This document shows positions 18,332-26,870 of a stretch of 64,000 bases of DNA, one piece after another (position 1 is the first letter of the stretch; the number at the start of each line of letters is the position of its first letter). The notes beneath the pieces are model-generated. The model was not told the DNA's origin. It saw nothing but the letters and a program-made list of their open reading frames with translations, and did no database searches. This DNA is from Pseudomonas alkylphenolica. Lineage in GTDB: Bacteria > Pseudomonadota > Gammaproteobacteria > Pseudomonadales > Pseudomonadaceae. The position numbers were made by a program, and so were the translations under genes. Location of the stretch: assembly GCF_000746525.1 (NCBI RefSeq), contig NZ_CP009048.1:4095501-4159500 (forward strand). The letters are read 5' to 3'.

Positions 18332-18784
18332 TCAATAGCGATCATGCCGCGGCAGGCGCTGGGACAATTCATCGAGCAGTTTTTGCTCGCGCTTGTCTTC
18401 GATCATCCGTGCTTCGTCGATATAACGCTGGACCAGCTTGCGCAGCCCTTCGACCCGGGCATAGGCCTGCTGCCAGGTGCCACGGGCGTTGTTGAGGTTG
18501 TTCTGGTGCCAGGCCAGACTCTGGCGCTGCTGGGTCATGGCGCTCTCCAGTTGCCCGAGAAAGCGCTGATAGTTGACCAGCCAGCTACCGGACACACCCT
18601 GCCCGCCGCGGTCGATCCATTGCAGCTGGTAGTCTTCACGAAAGCGGTCGAGCTCGGCGAGCTTGGCCTGCGCCAGATTCACCTGTTGCTGGAACTGCCC
18701 CAGGCGCTGAGCAGCCTGACGCTCGGCATTTTCGGCCATCTCCACCACAGGGGTCAGACGCGCGGCACGACTGGGCTGGGCCAT
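18332..18784 (-). CDS. fliJ: FliJ export chaperone / coiled-coil protein
   Basis: 150-residue, almost wholly helical protein with coiled-coil character (AERQAAQRLGQFQQQVNLAQAKLAEL...), the usual size for FliJ. It links the FliI ATPase ring to the FlhA gate. It begins six bases after fliI, last in fliEFGHIJ. Confidence 0.94.
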   Translation of the reverse strand: MAQPSRAARLTPVVEMAENAERQAAQRLGQFQQQVNLAQAKLAELDRFREDYQLQWIDRGGQGVSGSWLVNYQRFLGQLESAMTQQRQSLAWHQNNLNNARGTWQQAYARVEGLRKLVQRYIDEARMIEDKREQKLLDELSQRLPRHDRY

Positions 18785-18790
18785 GGCCTA

Positions 18791-20155
18791 TCAGCCTGCG
18801 TCGGATTTAGGCTGGGCGAACACGCTACCGAGGTGTTCACGACTCTGCTGCATACCCACATTGTCGTTCAGGCCCTGACGCAGGAAATGCACCAGTTTTG
18901 GTTGCAGCGCGATGGCCAGGTCAGTTTCGGCATCACCACCGGCCACGTAAGCGCCAACGCTGATCAGGTCACGGCTCTGCGACAGGCGCGACCACAGCTG
19001 CTTGAACTGTTGCGCCTCGCGCATCTGCTCAGGACTGACCACCTGAGGCATGACCCGACTGATCGAGGCCTCGATATCGATGGCCGGGTAATGCCCTTCT
19101 TCAGCCAGGCGCCGCGACAGCACGATATGCCCATCGAGCACACCGCGCGCCGAGTCGGCGATCGGGTCCTGCTGGTCGTCACCCTCAGACAGCACGGTAT
19201 AGAACGCAGTAATCGAACCCCCGCCTGCTTCGCCATTACCGGCTCGCTCCACCAGCTTGGGCAGCTTGGCAAACACCGAGGGCGGATAACCCTTGGTCGC
19301 TGGCGGTTCGCCGATGGCCAGGGCGATTTCCCGCTGGGCCTGGGCGAAACGGGTCAGCGAATCCATCAACAACAGGACGTTCTTGCCCTTGTCGCGAAAG
19401 TATTCGGCAATCCGCGTGCAATACATGGCGGCACGCAGGCGCATCAACGGCGCATCGTCAGCTGGCGATGCCACGACTACCGAGCGCTTGAGGCCCTCGG
19501 TGCCGAGAATATGCTCAATGAACTCCTTGACCTCACGGCCCCGCTCGCCGATCAGGCCGACCACGATGATGTCGGCCTCGGTGAAGCGGGTCATCATCCC
19601 CAGCAGCACACTCTTACCCACGCCGGTACCGGCGAACAGGCCCAGGCGCTGGCCACGACCTACGGTCAACAAGCCGTTGATGCTGCGGATACCGACATCC
19701 AGCGGCACACTGATCGGGTCGCGATTGAGCGGGTTGATGGTCGGGCCATCCATCGGCACCCAGTCTTCGGCCTTCATCCCGCCCTTGCCATCCAGCGCCC
19801 GGCCAGCACCGTCGAGGACCCTACCGAGCATGCTCATGCCCATCGGCAGGCGGCCGTTGTCAGCCAAGGGCACGACCCGTGCTCCAGGCGCGATCCCGGC
19901 GACACTGCCGACCGGCATAAGGAACACTTTGCTGCCGGCGAAGCCCATGACTTCCGCCTCGACCCGCACCGGGTGGTAGCTGTCGTCGTTGATCACCACG
20001 CAGCGGCTGCCAATCGCAGCACGCAGGCCTTCGGCCTCCAGGGTCAAGCCGACCATGCGCAGCAGGCGGCCCTCGACGACGGGCTGGGCAGGCAGCTTTA
20101 CGGTGTCGGCATAGGTGCCCAGGCGCTTGCCGAAACTGGTGCGTTCAAGGCGCAT
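18791..20155 (-). CDS. fliI: FliI flagellar export ATPase
   Basis: Hexameric ATPase that energises substrate unfolding for export. The 454 residues have a Walker A motif [14 protein letters not shown] (about 172-185), the F1-beta-like signature with ERGREVKEF, Walker [14 protein letters not shown], and an ATPase signature around [12 protein letters not shown]. It overlaps the end of fliH by 11 bases. Confidence 0.97.
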   Translation of the reverse strand: MRLERTSFGKRLGTYADTVKLPAQPVVEGRLLRMVGLTLEAEGLRAAIGSRCVVINDDSYHPVRVEAEVMGFAGSKVFLMPVGSVAGIAPGARVVPLADNGRLPMGMSMLGRVLDGAGRALDGKGGMKAEDWVPMDGPTINPLNRDPISVPLDVGIRSINGLLTVGRGQRLGLFAGTGVGKSVLLGMMTRFTEADIIVVGLIGERGREVKEFIEHILGTEGLKRSVVVASPADDAPLMRLRAAMYCTRIAEYFRDKGKNVLLLMDSLTRFAQAQREIALAIGEPPATKGYPPSVFAKLPKLVERAGNGEAGGGSITAFYTVLSEGDDQQDPIADSARGVLDGHIVLSRRLAEEGHYPAIDIEASISRVMPQVVSPEQMREAQQFKQLWSRLSQSRDLISVGAYVAGGDAETDLAIALQPKLVHFLRQGLNDNVGMQQSREHLGSVFAQPKSDAG

Positions 20156-20906
20156 GGGTGTCGTCCAGATCGACCGTCAGATCAGGCGCTGCAGGATGCA
20201 GGCCCTGGTCATGCAACTGATCGAACAGTTGCGCCAAGGCCTTGTCGATACGGGTTTCCATGGTCGCATCGATGCGGCTATGGTCGGTTTCGATTCGGCA
20301 GCCACCCGGCAGCAGCGCCTCGTCTTCGAGCAGTTTCCAGCGCTCTTCGTGACGCTCGCGCAAGGCCTTGGCCTGCTCGAAGTCCTGCGGGTTGATATGA
20401 ATACGGATGTTGTCAGCGCCCATGGGCAGCAGCTTCAGAGCTTCGCGCAAAACCTGAGCGATCTGGCTGGAGTCACTGCGCAGCTGGCGGCCGATGACTT
20501 CACGGGCCATGTGCGCGACCAGGTTGACCAGGGCTTTCTCGATCTGGCTGTCCTGCTCGGCAATCGGCTCCAGCAGGTTGCCCATCAGCTGTTCGAGGCT
20601 GGCCAGTTTGGCCGCCAACGCGACTTCAGCTTCCTGACGGACCTTGAGCTGGGTGCTGTGGAAGCCTTCACGCTCACCGGTGGCAAAGCCTTCGTTGTAG
20701 GCTTCCTGACGAATGCTTTCGAGCTCTTCGAGGGTCAGTGGCTGGACTTCCTCCAGCGGCACTTCCTCGACTTCTTCCTGAACCACTTCAGGTTCGGGCT
20801 CCGGTTCAGGCTCGGGCTCGGGGTCAAAGCTGGGCAGCGCCCAGCGATTGAAGGCCTCGACTTCAGCGGCGCGAATCAGCTCACTCAGGTGCTCGTTGGT
20901 TGACAT
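20145..20906 (-). CDS. fliH: FliH export ATPase regulator
   Basis: Regulator that holds FliI at the C-ring. The 253 residues begin [22 protein letters not shown]. An acidic Pro-Glu repeat follows (about 28-45, alternating PE), then a helical region with GxxxG-like spacing and a C-terminal V-ATPase E-subunit-like domain (about 115-245). The start is the ATG at 20906. A further ATG four codons upstream is less usual. A REP palindrome separates it from fliG. Confidence 0.95.
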   Translation of the reverse strand: MSTNEHLSELIRAAEVEAFNRWALPSFDPEPEPEPEPEPEVVQEEVEEVPLEEVQPLTLEELESIRQEAYNEGFATGEREGFHSTQLKVRQEAEVALAAKLASLEQLMGNLLEPIAEQDSQIEKALVNLVAHMAREVIGRQLRSDSSQIAQVLREALKLLPMGADNIRIHINPQDFEQAKALRERHEERWKLLEDEALLPGGCRIETDHSRIDATMETRIDKALAQLFDQLHDQGLHPAAPDLTVDLDDTHAP

Positions 20907-20925
20907 GATTGCACGCACTCAAAAA

Positions 20926-20984
20926 ATCGCGGGGCAAGCCCGCTCCCACAGGGAAGCTCTGTGGGAGCGGGCTTGCCCCGCGAT
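20926..20984. repeat. REP-type inverted repeat between fliG and fliH
   Basis: ATCGCGGGGCAAGCCCGCTCCCACAG is mirrored by CTGTGGGAGCGGGCTTGCCCCGCGAT, with only a short loop between, giving a very strong hairpin. It lies inside the fliEFGHIJ operon, between the fliG stop and the fliH start. Confidence 0.88.
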
Positions 20985-20989
20985 GGACT

Positions 20990-22009
20990 TTAGATCATCT
21001 CTTCGCCGCCCTTGCCACCGAGCACGATCTCTCCGGCTTCGGCCATACGGCGGGCGATGGTGAGGATTTCCTTTTGCGCCGTCTCGACATCGCTGACCCG
21101 TACCGGCCCTTTGGCCTCAAGGTCGTCGCGCAGCAGTTCCGAGGCACGCTTGGACATGTTCTTGAAGATCTTGTCCTTGACCTTCTCGTCGGCACCCTTG
21201 AGGGACACCACCAGCACGTCGGAGGAGACCTCGCGCAGCAGCGCCTGGATACCGCGGTCGTCGACATCGGCGAGGTTGTTGAAGACGAACATCAAGTCTT
21301 CGATCTGCTCGGAGAGATCGCCATCGATGTCGCGGATCGCGTCCATCAGCTGGCCTTCCACGGAGCTGTCGAGGAAGTTCATGATGTCAGCAGCACGCTT
21401 GATACCACCCAGGGTGGTACGCGCGGCGTTGGAGTTGCCGGAGAACTGTTTCTCGAGGATCTGGTTGAGTTCCTTGAGCGCCGCCGGCTGCACGGTGTTG
21501 AGCGAGGAAACGCGCAGGATGATATCCAGGCGCACCTTGTGGTCGAAGTTGCCCAGCACTTCACCGGCCTGGTCAGGATCCAGGTAAGCCACCACGATGG
21601 CCTGGATCTGCGGGTGTTCATAGCGGATGACGTCAGCCACGGCACGCGGCTCCATCCACTTGAGGCTGTCCAGGCCGCTGGTGTTGCCACCGAGCAGGAT
21701 GCGGTCGATCAGGCCGTTGGCCTTGTCTTCACCCAGGGCCTGGGTGAGCATCTTGCGGATGTAGCCGTCGGAGCCGACACCCAGGCTGGTCTGGTCGCCG
21801 ACGATCTCGACGAACTCGCTCATCACCTGTTCGACCTGCTCGCGATGGACGTTGCCCATCTGCGCCATGGCCACACCGACCCGCTGCACTTCCTTGGGCC
21901 CCATGTGGCGCAATACCTGGGCAGCGTCGGTTTCACCCAGGGACAAGAGCAGGATCGCAGCCTTGTCGACCCGGGTCAGTTTCGCGGTAAGGGCTCGGTT
22001 ATCACTCAT
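20990..22009 (-). CDS. fliG: FliG motor switch protein
   Basis: C-ring protein that contacts stators and carries the torque helix. The 339 residues have N-terminal (FliF-binding), middle (EHPQ motif in YEHPQIQAIVVAYL) and C-terminal domains. The charged torque region near DRGIQALLREVSSDVLVVSLKGADEKVKDKIFKNMSKRA is intact. It overlaps fliF by eight bases. Confidence 0.97.
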   Translation of the reverse strand: MSDNRALTAKLTRVDKAAILLLSLGETDAAQVLRHMGPKEVQRVGVAMAQMGNVHREQVEQVMSEFVEIVGDQTSLGVGSDGYIRKMLTQALGEDKANGLIDRILLGGNTSGLDSLKWMEPRAVADVIRYEHPQIQAIVVAYLDPDQAGEVLGNFDHKVRLDIILRVSSLNTVQPAALKELNQILEKQFSGNSNAARTTLGGIKRAADIMNFLDSSVEGQLMDAIRDIDGDLSEQIEDLMFVFNNLADVDDRGIQALLREVSSDVLVVSLKGADEKVKDKIFKNMSKRASELLRDDLEAKGPVRVSDVETAQKEILTIARRMAEAGEIVLGGKGGEEMI

Positions 22010-23780
22010 CGGCGTTGATCCACTCTTTCACGACCTGGGCCACACGACCCGGATCTTCGGCCACCAGGCTCTTGATTGCGTTGAGCTGCGCGTCGTAGCC
22101 CTCGCTCGGGCTCGGCAGCAGAATGCTTTGCGGACCACCCAGGCTCACGCGGTCGTTGGCCAGATCGCCATCCAGACCGAGCACGCCCAGTTCCATGTCG
22201 CCATCGGCACCGGCGTTTTGCTTGCCATTGCCGGTGATGTTGTTGAGGACCGGACGCAGCACACCGAACACCAGCACGAGGATGAACAGTACACCCATGA
22301 CCTGCTTGATGATGTCCCAGAACCACGGCTGCGAGTAGAACGGAATCTCGGCAATCACCTCGCCACGGTCAGCGGCGAACGGTACGTTGATCACGCTGAC
22401 GCTGTCGCCACGGCTGGCGTCGAAGCCCACCGCGTCCTGCACCAGGCGGGTGAAGCGCGCCAGATCTTCGGCACCCCAGGGGGCACGGGTGCTGTCACCG
22501 GTGGCCGGGTCGATCTTGACCTGATCATCGACCACCACCGCCACCGACAGGCGATTCAGGCGGCCCTGTTGCTGACGGGTATGGCTGATGGAGCGATCCA
22601 GTTCGAAGTTCTTCGTCGACTGCAGGCGTTTGTCCGCAGGATAAGGTGCAAGCATCGGCTGGCCGGTAGCCGGATCCATGATCTGCTGACCATTGGCATC
22701 GAGCAGCGGTTGACCAGGCTGGATGGCCGCCGCGGCGGTTTGTGCGCCACCGGTGGTTTGCGGTGCGGATGCCGGGCCAGGCGGCTGGTTGCTCAGCGCA
22801 CCCGGCACACCTTGTGGACCCATGCTGCTGGAACGTTGTTCATTGACCGACTGCTCGCTGCGCAGCGCCGGCTGATCCGGGTTGAACTGCTCGGAGGTGG
22901 ATTCGACGGCACTGAAATCGACATCGGCCGACACTTCGGCCTTGTAGCGATCATTGCCCAGCACTGGCTGCAGGATGTTATGCACACGCTGGGTAAGCAT
23001 GCCTTCCATGCGCCGACTGTAGTCGAACTGCTTGCCGGCCATGGTCAGTTCGGAGTTGTTGATCTGGTCGGAGAGCAGGTTGCCCTTCTGATCCACCACG
23101 GTGACCTGGGACTTGTCCAGCTCCGGCACACTGGTTGCCACCAGGTTGACAATCGCCATCACCTGGCCGGCTTCCAGGGCGCGGCCCGGATACAGTTCGA
23201 CCAGTACCGAGGCACTCGGCCGACGCTCGTCACGGACGAACACCGAGCTCTTCGGAATCGCCAGGTGCACGCGTGCGGCCTTGACGTTGTTGAGGCTGGA
23301 GACGGTTCGCGCCAGTTCACCTTCAAGACCACGGCGATAACGGGTGGCCTCCATGAACTGACTGGTGCCCAGCCCCTGTTCCTTGTCGAGAATCTCGAAG
23401 CCGACATTACCGTCGCTCGGCGCCACACCGGCGGCGGCCAGTTTCAGGCGGGCACGGGAGAGGTCGTCGGCCTTGACCAGCAAGGCGCCTGAATTGGGTT
23501 CGACGTTGTAGGGAATATCGGCAGCGGCCAGGGTTTCCATGACCTGCTTGGTGTCCATGCCCGCCAGGCTGCCGTACAGCGGACGGTAGTCGGGCTGCTG
23601 CGACCAGAGCACCACGGCAAAGCCGATGGCCACACTCGCGGCCAGACCGACCAGCAGGCCAACCTGCCGCAGCATGGGCATCTGCGAGATGTTTTCCAGG
23701 AACGACATGCCGAACAACGGCGGCTTGGGCGCTGATGCGCTGCCTTTGGCGGGCACGTTATCGACGACTGCTTCGGCCAT
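22002..23780 (-). CDS. fliF: FliF MS-ring protein
   Basis: Forms the membrane-embedded MS ring, the base of the motor. The 592 residues have two transmembrane helices (about 38-58 and 455-475), ring-building motifs between them (RRGLEGELARTVSSLNNVKAARVHLA), and a cytosolic C-terminal FliG-binding tail (SEGYDAQLNAIKSLVAEDPGRVAQVVKEWI). It follows fliE by 15 bases and overlaps fliG. Confidence 0.97.
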   Translation of the reverse strand: MAEAVVDNVPAKGSASAPKPPLFGMSFLENISQMPMLRQVGLLVGLAASVAIGFAVVLWSQQPDYRPLYGSLAGMDTKQVMETLAAADIPYNVEPNSGALLVKADDLSRARLKLAAAGVAPSDGNVGFEILDKEQGLGTSQFMEATRYRRGLEGELARTVSSLNNVKAARVHLAIPKSSVFVRDERRPSASVLVELYPGRALEAGQVMAIVNLVATSVPELDKSQVTVVDQKGNLLSDQINNSELTMAGKQFDYSRRMEGMLTQRVHNILQPVLGNDRYKAEVSADVDFSAVESTSEQFNPDQPALRSEQSVNEQRSSSMGPQGVPGALSNQPPGPASAPQTTGGAQTAAAAIQPGQPLLDANGQQIMDPATGQPMLAPYPADKRLQSTKNFELDRSISHTRQQQGRLNRLSVAVVVDDQVKIDPATGDSTRAPWGAEDLARFTRLVQDAVGFDASRGDSVSVINVPFAADRGEVIAEIPFYSQPWFWDIIKQVMGVLFILVLVFGVLRPVLNNITGNGKQNAGADGDMELGVLGLDGDLANDRVSLGGPQSILLPSPSEGYDAQLNAIKSLVAEDPGRVAQVVKEWINADE

Positions 23781-23795
23781 GACTCAATCTCGCCC

Positions 23796-24122
23796 TTATA
23801 CCGGCATCTGCATGATGTCTTGATAGGCCTGGACCAGCTTGTTACGCACCTGGGTCAAGGCTTGAAAGGATACCGAGGCTTTCTGCGAAGCAATCATCAC
23901 GTCGGTCAGGTCGACCCCGCTCTTGCCGATCTCGAAGGCGTTGGCCAGTTGCGTGGAAGCCTGCTGGGTGTCGCTGACCTTATTGATGGCCTGCCCCAGC
24001 ATGTCGGCAAAATTGCTTGAACCGAGCTCAGGCGCAGCTACCGCTTTCGGCATCGACATAGCGTCCATTTGCATGGCCCGCATGTCCAACATCAATCGAT
24101 TAAACTCAACACCTTGGCTCAT
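23796..24122 (-). CDS. fliE: FliE hook-basal body junction protein
   Basis: Small secreted protein linking the MS ring to the rod, and the first export substrate. The 108 residues start [18 protein letters not shown] and contain the conserved [19 protein letters not shown] and [19 protein letters not shown]. The ATG at 24122 is preceded by GGAGAGAG. The reading frame stays open upstream into the insertion sequence, but that part is transposon-derived and unlike FliE. First gene of fliEFGHIJ. The insertion sequence splits its promoter. Confidence 0.96.
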   Translation of the reverse strand: MSQGVEFNRLMLDMRAMQMDAMSMPKAVAAPELGSSNFADMLGQAINKVSDTQQASTQLANAFEIGKSGVDLTDVMIASQKASVSFQALTQVRNKLVQAYQDIMQMPV

Positions 24123-24183
24123 GAACTTCTCTCTCCGACGGCCCGCATTTTTTTGACACTCACGCAGCGGATACGCAGGACTT

Positions 24184-24196
24184 AGCAACAAAAGTG
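24184..24196 (-). promoter_or_regulatory. -12 half of the split sigma-54 promoter of fliE
   Basis: On the minus strand this stretch reads CACTTTTG-TTGCT. TTGCT is the -12 box, about 62 bases from the fliE ATG. The sequence just upstream is now the insertion-sequence end (...ATCCGCA), so the invariant GG of the -24 box is replaced by CA. Confidence 0.75.
24189..24196. repeat. Target-site duplication, left copy
   Basis: CAAAAGTG, identical to 26817-26824 on the other side of the element. An eight-base duplication is within the 4-8 range reported for IS21-family elements. Confidence 0.9.
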
Positions 24197-24198
24197 TG

Positions 24199-24314
24199 CG
24201 GATTCCACGGTCATCTGGCCACCCATTCCATGAGCATCTGACCACCGATTCCACGCTGATCCGGCCACCCATTCCACGCGCATCCGGCCACTGATTCCAC
24301 GGCCATCCGGCCAC
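24199..24314. repeat. Left-end array of IS transposase-binding-like repeats
   Basis: Five imperfect repeats of about 22-24 bases, each of the form ATTCCAyg-n-ATCyGgCCAC, begin at the left tip and run towards istA. Related inverted copies occur at the right end. Multiple terminal repeats of this type are known in IS21-family elements. Confidence 0.8.
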
Positions 24315-24385
24315 TCAACCGGGCAGGCAGCTACGCAGGATTTCTTCACTACCATCGACCTCTTTTTCGAAGCAGAGAGGTCGTC

Positions 24386-25915
24386 GTGGAGCGTTTATCC
24401 ATGCGTAAGATTCGCGAAGTACTACGTCTCAAGTTCGAGGTCGGACTATCAGCTCGCCAGATTGCGGTCAGCGTGCAGGTCGGTCGTGTCACCGTCGGCG
24501 ACTACCTCAATCGTTTTGCCGCCAGTGGTCTCAGTTGGCCCTGTTCGTTGTCCGATGCCGAGTTGGAGCAGCAACTGTTCCCGCCGGCCCCGGCGGTTGC
24601 CAGCGAGAAGCGGCCTTTACCCGATTGGGCATGGGTGCATGCCGAACTGCGCCGCCCCGGGGTGACCCTGGCGCTGCTCTGGCAGGAGTACCGCCTGAGC
24701 CAGCCGCAGGGCTTTCAGTACAGCTGGTTCTGTGAGCACTACCGGGCCTGGCAGGGCAAGCTGGACGTGGTGATGCGTCAGGAGCACCGCGTCGGCGAGA
24801 AGCTGTTCGTCGACTATGCCGGCCAGACGGTGCCGGTTATCGACCGCCACAGCGGCGAGATCCGCCAGGCGCAGGTGTTCGTCGCGGTGCTCGGCGCGTC
24901 CAGCTACACCTTCGCCGAAGCCACCTGGTCGCAGCAGCTGCCGGACTGGCTAGGCTCGCATACCCGTTGCTTCGCCTTCCTCGGCGGCGTGCCGGAGATC
25001 GTGGTGCCGGACAACCTGCGCAGCGCGGTGAGCAAGGCCCATCGTTACGAGCCGGACATCAACCCCAGCTACCGCGACCTTGCCGAGCACTACGGAGTGG
25101 CGGTGGTGCCGGCGCGGGCACGCAAACCGCGCGACAAGGCCAAGGCCGAAGTCGGCGTGCAGGTGGTCGAGCGTTGGATCCTCGCGGCCCTGCGCAACCG
25201 TCAGTTCTTCTCCTTGGACGAACTCAACAGCGCCATCTCCGTGTTGCTGGAGCGGCTCAACCAACGCCCGTTCAAGAAGCTGCCGGGCTCGCGCCAGACG
25301 GCCTTCGACAGCCTGGATCGTCCGGCGCTGCGCCCCCTGCCGGAGCAACCCTACGTCTACGCCGAGTGGAAGAAAGCGCGGGTGCACATCGACTACCACG
25401 TCGAGGTCGATGGGCATTACTACTCGGTGCCGTATCAACTGGTGAAGAAGCAGCTGGAGGTGCGCCTGACGGCGCGCACCGTCGAGTGTTTCCACGCCAA
25501 CCAGCGAGTGGCCAGCCACCTGCGCTCAATGCACAAGGGCCGGCACAGCACGCAGGCCGAGCACATGCCCAAGAGCCATCGCGAGCATGCCGAGTGGACG
25601 CCACAACGGCTGATCCGCTGGGCCGAGCAGACCGGGCCGAACACCGCCGGCGTGATCCGGCACATCCTCGAACGGCGCATCCATCCGCAGCAGGGCTACC
25701 GGGCCTGCCTGGGCATCCTGCGCCTGGGCAAAACCCACGGCGAAGTGCGCCTGGAGTTGGCCTGCCGTCGCGCCATCAGCCTCGGCACGTGCAGCTACAA
25801 GAGCCTCGAATCGATCCTGCGCCAGGGGCTGGAGAACCTGCCGCTGGCCCAGCAGCACCTGCCCCTGCTGCCGGACGACCACGCCAACCTGCGCGGCCCC
25901 GGCTACTACCACTGA
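24386..25915 (+). CDS. istA: IstA transposase of the IS21-family element
   Basis: DDE transposase of 509 residues. It has an N-terminal helix-turn-helix (about 8-45, MRKIREVLRLKFEVG...VGRVTVGDYLNRF) and a retroviral-integrase-type core with D143 (LFVDYAG), D209 (VVPDNLRSAV) and E255 (RDKAKAEVGV), a complete catalytic triad. The C-terminal region binds DNA. The start is GTG at 24386 after AGAGAGG. An in-frame ATG five codons later is an alternative. istB follows 17 bases downstream. Confidence 0.93.
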   Translation: MERLSMRKIREVLRLKFEVGLSARQIAVSVQVGRVTVGDYLNRFAASGLSWPCSLSDAELEQQLFPPAPAVASEKRPLPDWAWVHAELRRPGVTLALLWQEYRLSQPQGFQYSWFCEHYRAWQGKLDVVMRQEHRVGEKLFVDYAGQTVPVIDRHSGEIRQAQVFVAVLGASSYTFAEATWSQQLPDWLGSHTRCFAFLGGVPEIVVPDNLRSAVSKAHRYEPDINPSYRDLAEHYGVAVVPARARKPRDKAKAEVGVQVVERWILAALRNRQFFSLDELNSAISVLLERLNQRPFKKLPGSRQTAFDSLDRPALRPLPEQPYVYAEWKKARVHIDYHVEVDGHYYSVPYQLVKKQLEVRLTARTVECFHANQRVASHLRSMHKGRHSTQAEHMPKSHREHAEWTPQRLIRWAEQTGPNTAGVIRHILERRIHPQQGYRACLGILRLGKTHGEVRLELACRRAISLGTCSYKSLESILRQGLENLPLAQQHLPLLPDDHANLRGPGYYH

Positions 25916-25932
25916 ACACAAGGAATCCCACC

Positions 25933-26688
25933 ATGCTGCCCCATCCGACCCTGGACAAGCTGCAAACCCTGCGCCTGCACGGCATGCTCAAGGCGCTGAA
26001 CGAACAACTGAAAACCCCGGACATCGACAGCCTGAGCTTCGAGGAACGCCTCGGCCTGCTGGTCGACCGCGAGCTGACTGAACGCGACGACAAGCGCCTG
26101 AGCAGCCGCCTGCGCCAGGCCCGGCTCAAGCACAACGCCTGCCTCGAAGACATCGACTACCGCAGCCCGCGCGGGCTGGATAAGGCGCTGATCCTGCAAC
26201 TGAGCGGCGGCCAGTGGCTACGCGACGGCCTCAACCTGATCATCGGCGGCCCCACCGGTGTCGGTAAAACCTGGCTGGCCTGCGCCCTGGCCCACCAGGC
26301 CTGCCGAGAAGGCTACAGCGTGCGTTACCTGCGCTTGCCGCGTTTGCTGGAAGAACTGGGTCTGGCCCATGGCGACGGGCGCTTCGCCAAGCTGATGAGC
26401 AGCTACGCCAAGACCGACCTGCTGATCCTCGATGACTGGGGCTTGGCCCCGTTCACCGCCGAACAGCGGCGCGACATGCTGGAGCTACTGGACGACCGCT
26501 ACGGCCAGCGCTCGACCATCGTTACCAGCCAGATGCCGGTGGACAACTGGCACGAACTGATCGGCGATCCGACCCTGGCCGACGCTATCCTCGACCGCCT
26601 GGTGCACAACGCTTACCGGATCAATCTGAAGGGTGAATCAATGCGCAAACGGACGCAGAAATTGACGACGCCAGCCAACCCGGACTAA
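25933..26688 (+). CDS. istB: IstB ATP-binding transposition helper protein
   Basis: AAA+ ATPase of 251 residues, related to DnaC, that selects targets and activates IstA. Walker A is GGPTGVGKT (105-113), Walker B is LLILDDWG (163-170), and the end has the arginine-rich DRLVHNAYRINLKGESMRKR. The ATG at 25933 follows AAGGA, and the length is normal for the family. It is intact. Confidence 0.94.
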   Translation: MLPHPTLDKLQTLRLHGMLKALNEQLKTPDIDSLSFEERLGLLVDRELTERDDKRLSSRLRQARLKHNACLEDIDYRSPRGLDKALILQLSGGQWLRDGLNLIIGGPTGVGKTWLACALAHQACREGYSVRYLRLPRLLEELGLAHGDGRFAKLMSSYAKTDLLILDDWGLAPFTAEQRRDMLELLDDRYGQRSTIVTSQMPVDNWHELIGDPTLADAILDRLVHNAYRINLKGESMRKRTQKLTTPANPD

Positions 26689-26726
26689 CAATGCCACCCC
26701 TGCGTCGCTGCGCTCCGACTGCCCGG

Positions 26727-26816
26727 CCGGATGGCCGTGGAACAGGTGGCCAGATGGCCCTGGAATGCCTGGCCAGATGAGAGCGGACTGGGTGGCCGGA
26801 TGGCGTGGAATCCGCA
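26727..26816. repeat. Right-end array of IS transposase-binding-like repeats
   Basis: Three to four copies of GTGGCCrGATGgccsTGGAAT-like sequence run to the right tip. They are the inverted counterpart of the left-end array. Confidence 0.75.
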
Positions 26817-26824
26817 CAAAAGTG
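26817..26824. repeat. Target-site duplication, right copy
   Basis: CAAAAGTG, matching 24189-24196 exactly. Confidence 0.9.
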
Positions 26825-26827
26825 CCA
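26817..26827 (-). promoter_or_regulatory. -24 half of the split sigma-54 promoter of fliE
   Basis: The minus strand reads TGGCAC-TTTTG and then runs into the insertion-sequence tip TGCGG. Joined to TTGCT at 24184-24188 it would give TGGCAC-TTTTG-TTGCT, a textbook -24/-12 promoter. In the present sequence the GC after the spacer comes one base too early for a normal -12 box. Confidence 0.75.
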
Positions 26828-26870
26828 GCTATGCGTAAAAGCCGAACAAAAAAACGAATATTCCTACCCT

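Larger units (their letters stand above)
24197..26816 (+). mobile_element. IS21-family insertion sequence (2620 bp)
   Basis: The ends are inverted: TGCGGATTCCACG at the left and CGTGGAATCCGCA at the right. Inside are istA and istB in tandem, the two-gene hallmark of IS21. Eight-base direct repeats flank it. Both ends carry several further copies of the terminal motif, as expected for transposase binding sites. Both genes and both ends look intact, so the copy may still be active. Its strand is opposite to all surrounding genes. Confidence 0.95.

Noticed and set aside
24199..24314. Regularly spaced short repeats resembling a CRISPR array
   Set aside because: The units are about 22-24 bases with no unique spacers, sit at the tip of the insertion sequence and recur inverted at its other end; they fit transposase binding sites.
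24123..24314. Longer FliE with a 64-residue N-terminal extension
   Set aside because: The extension is encoded mostly by the insertion-sequence end and does not resemble FliE; the internal ATG has a good ribosome-binding site.
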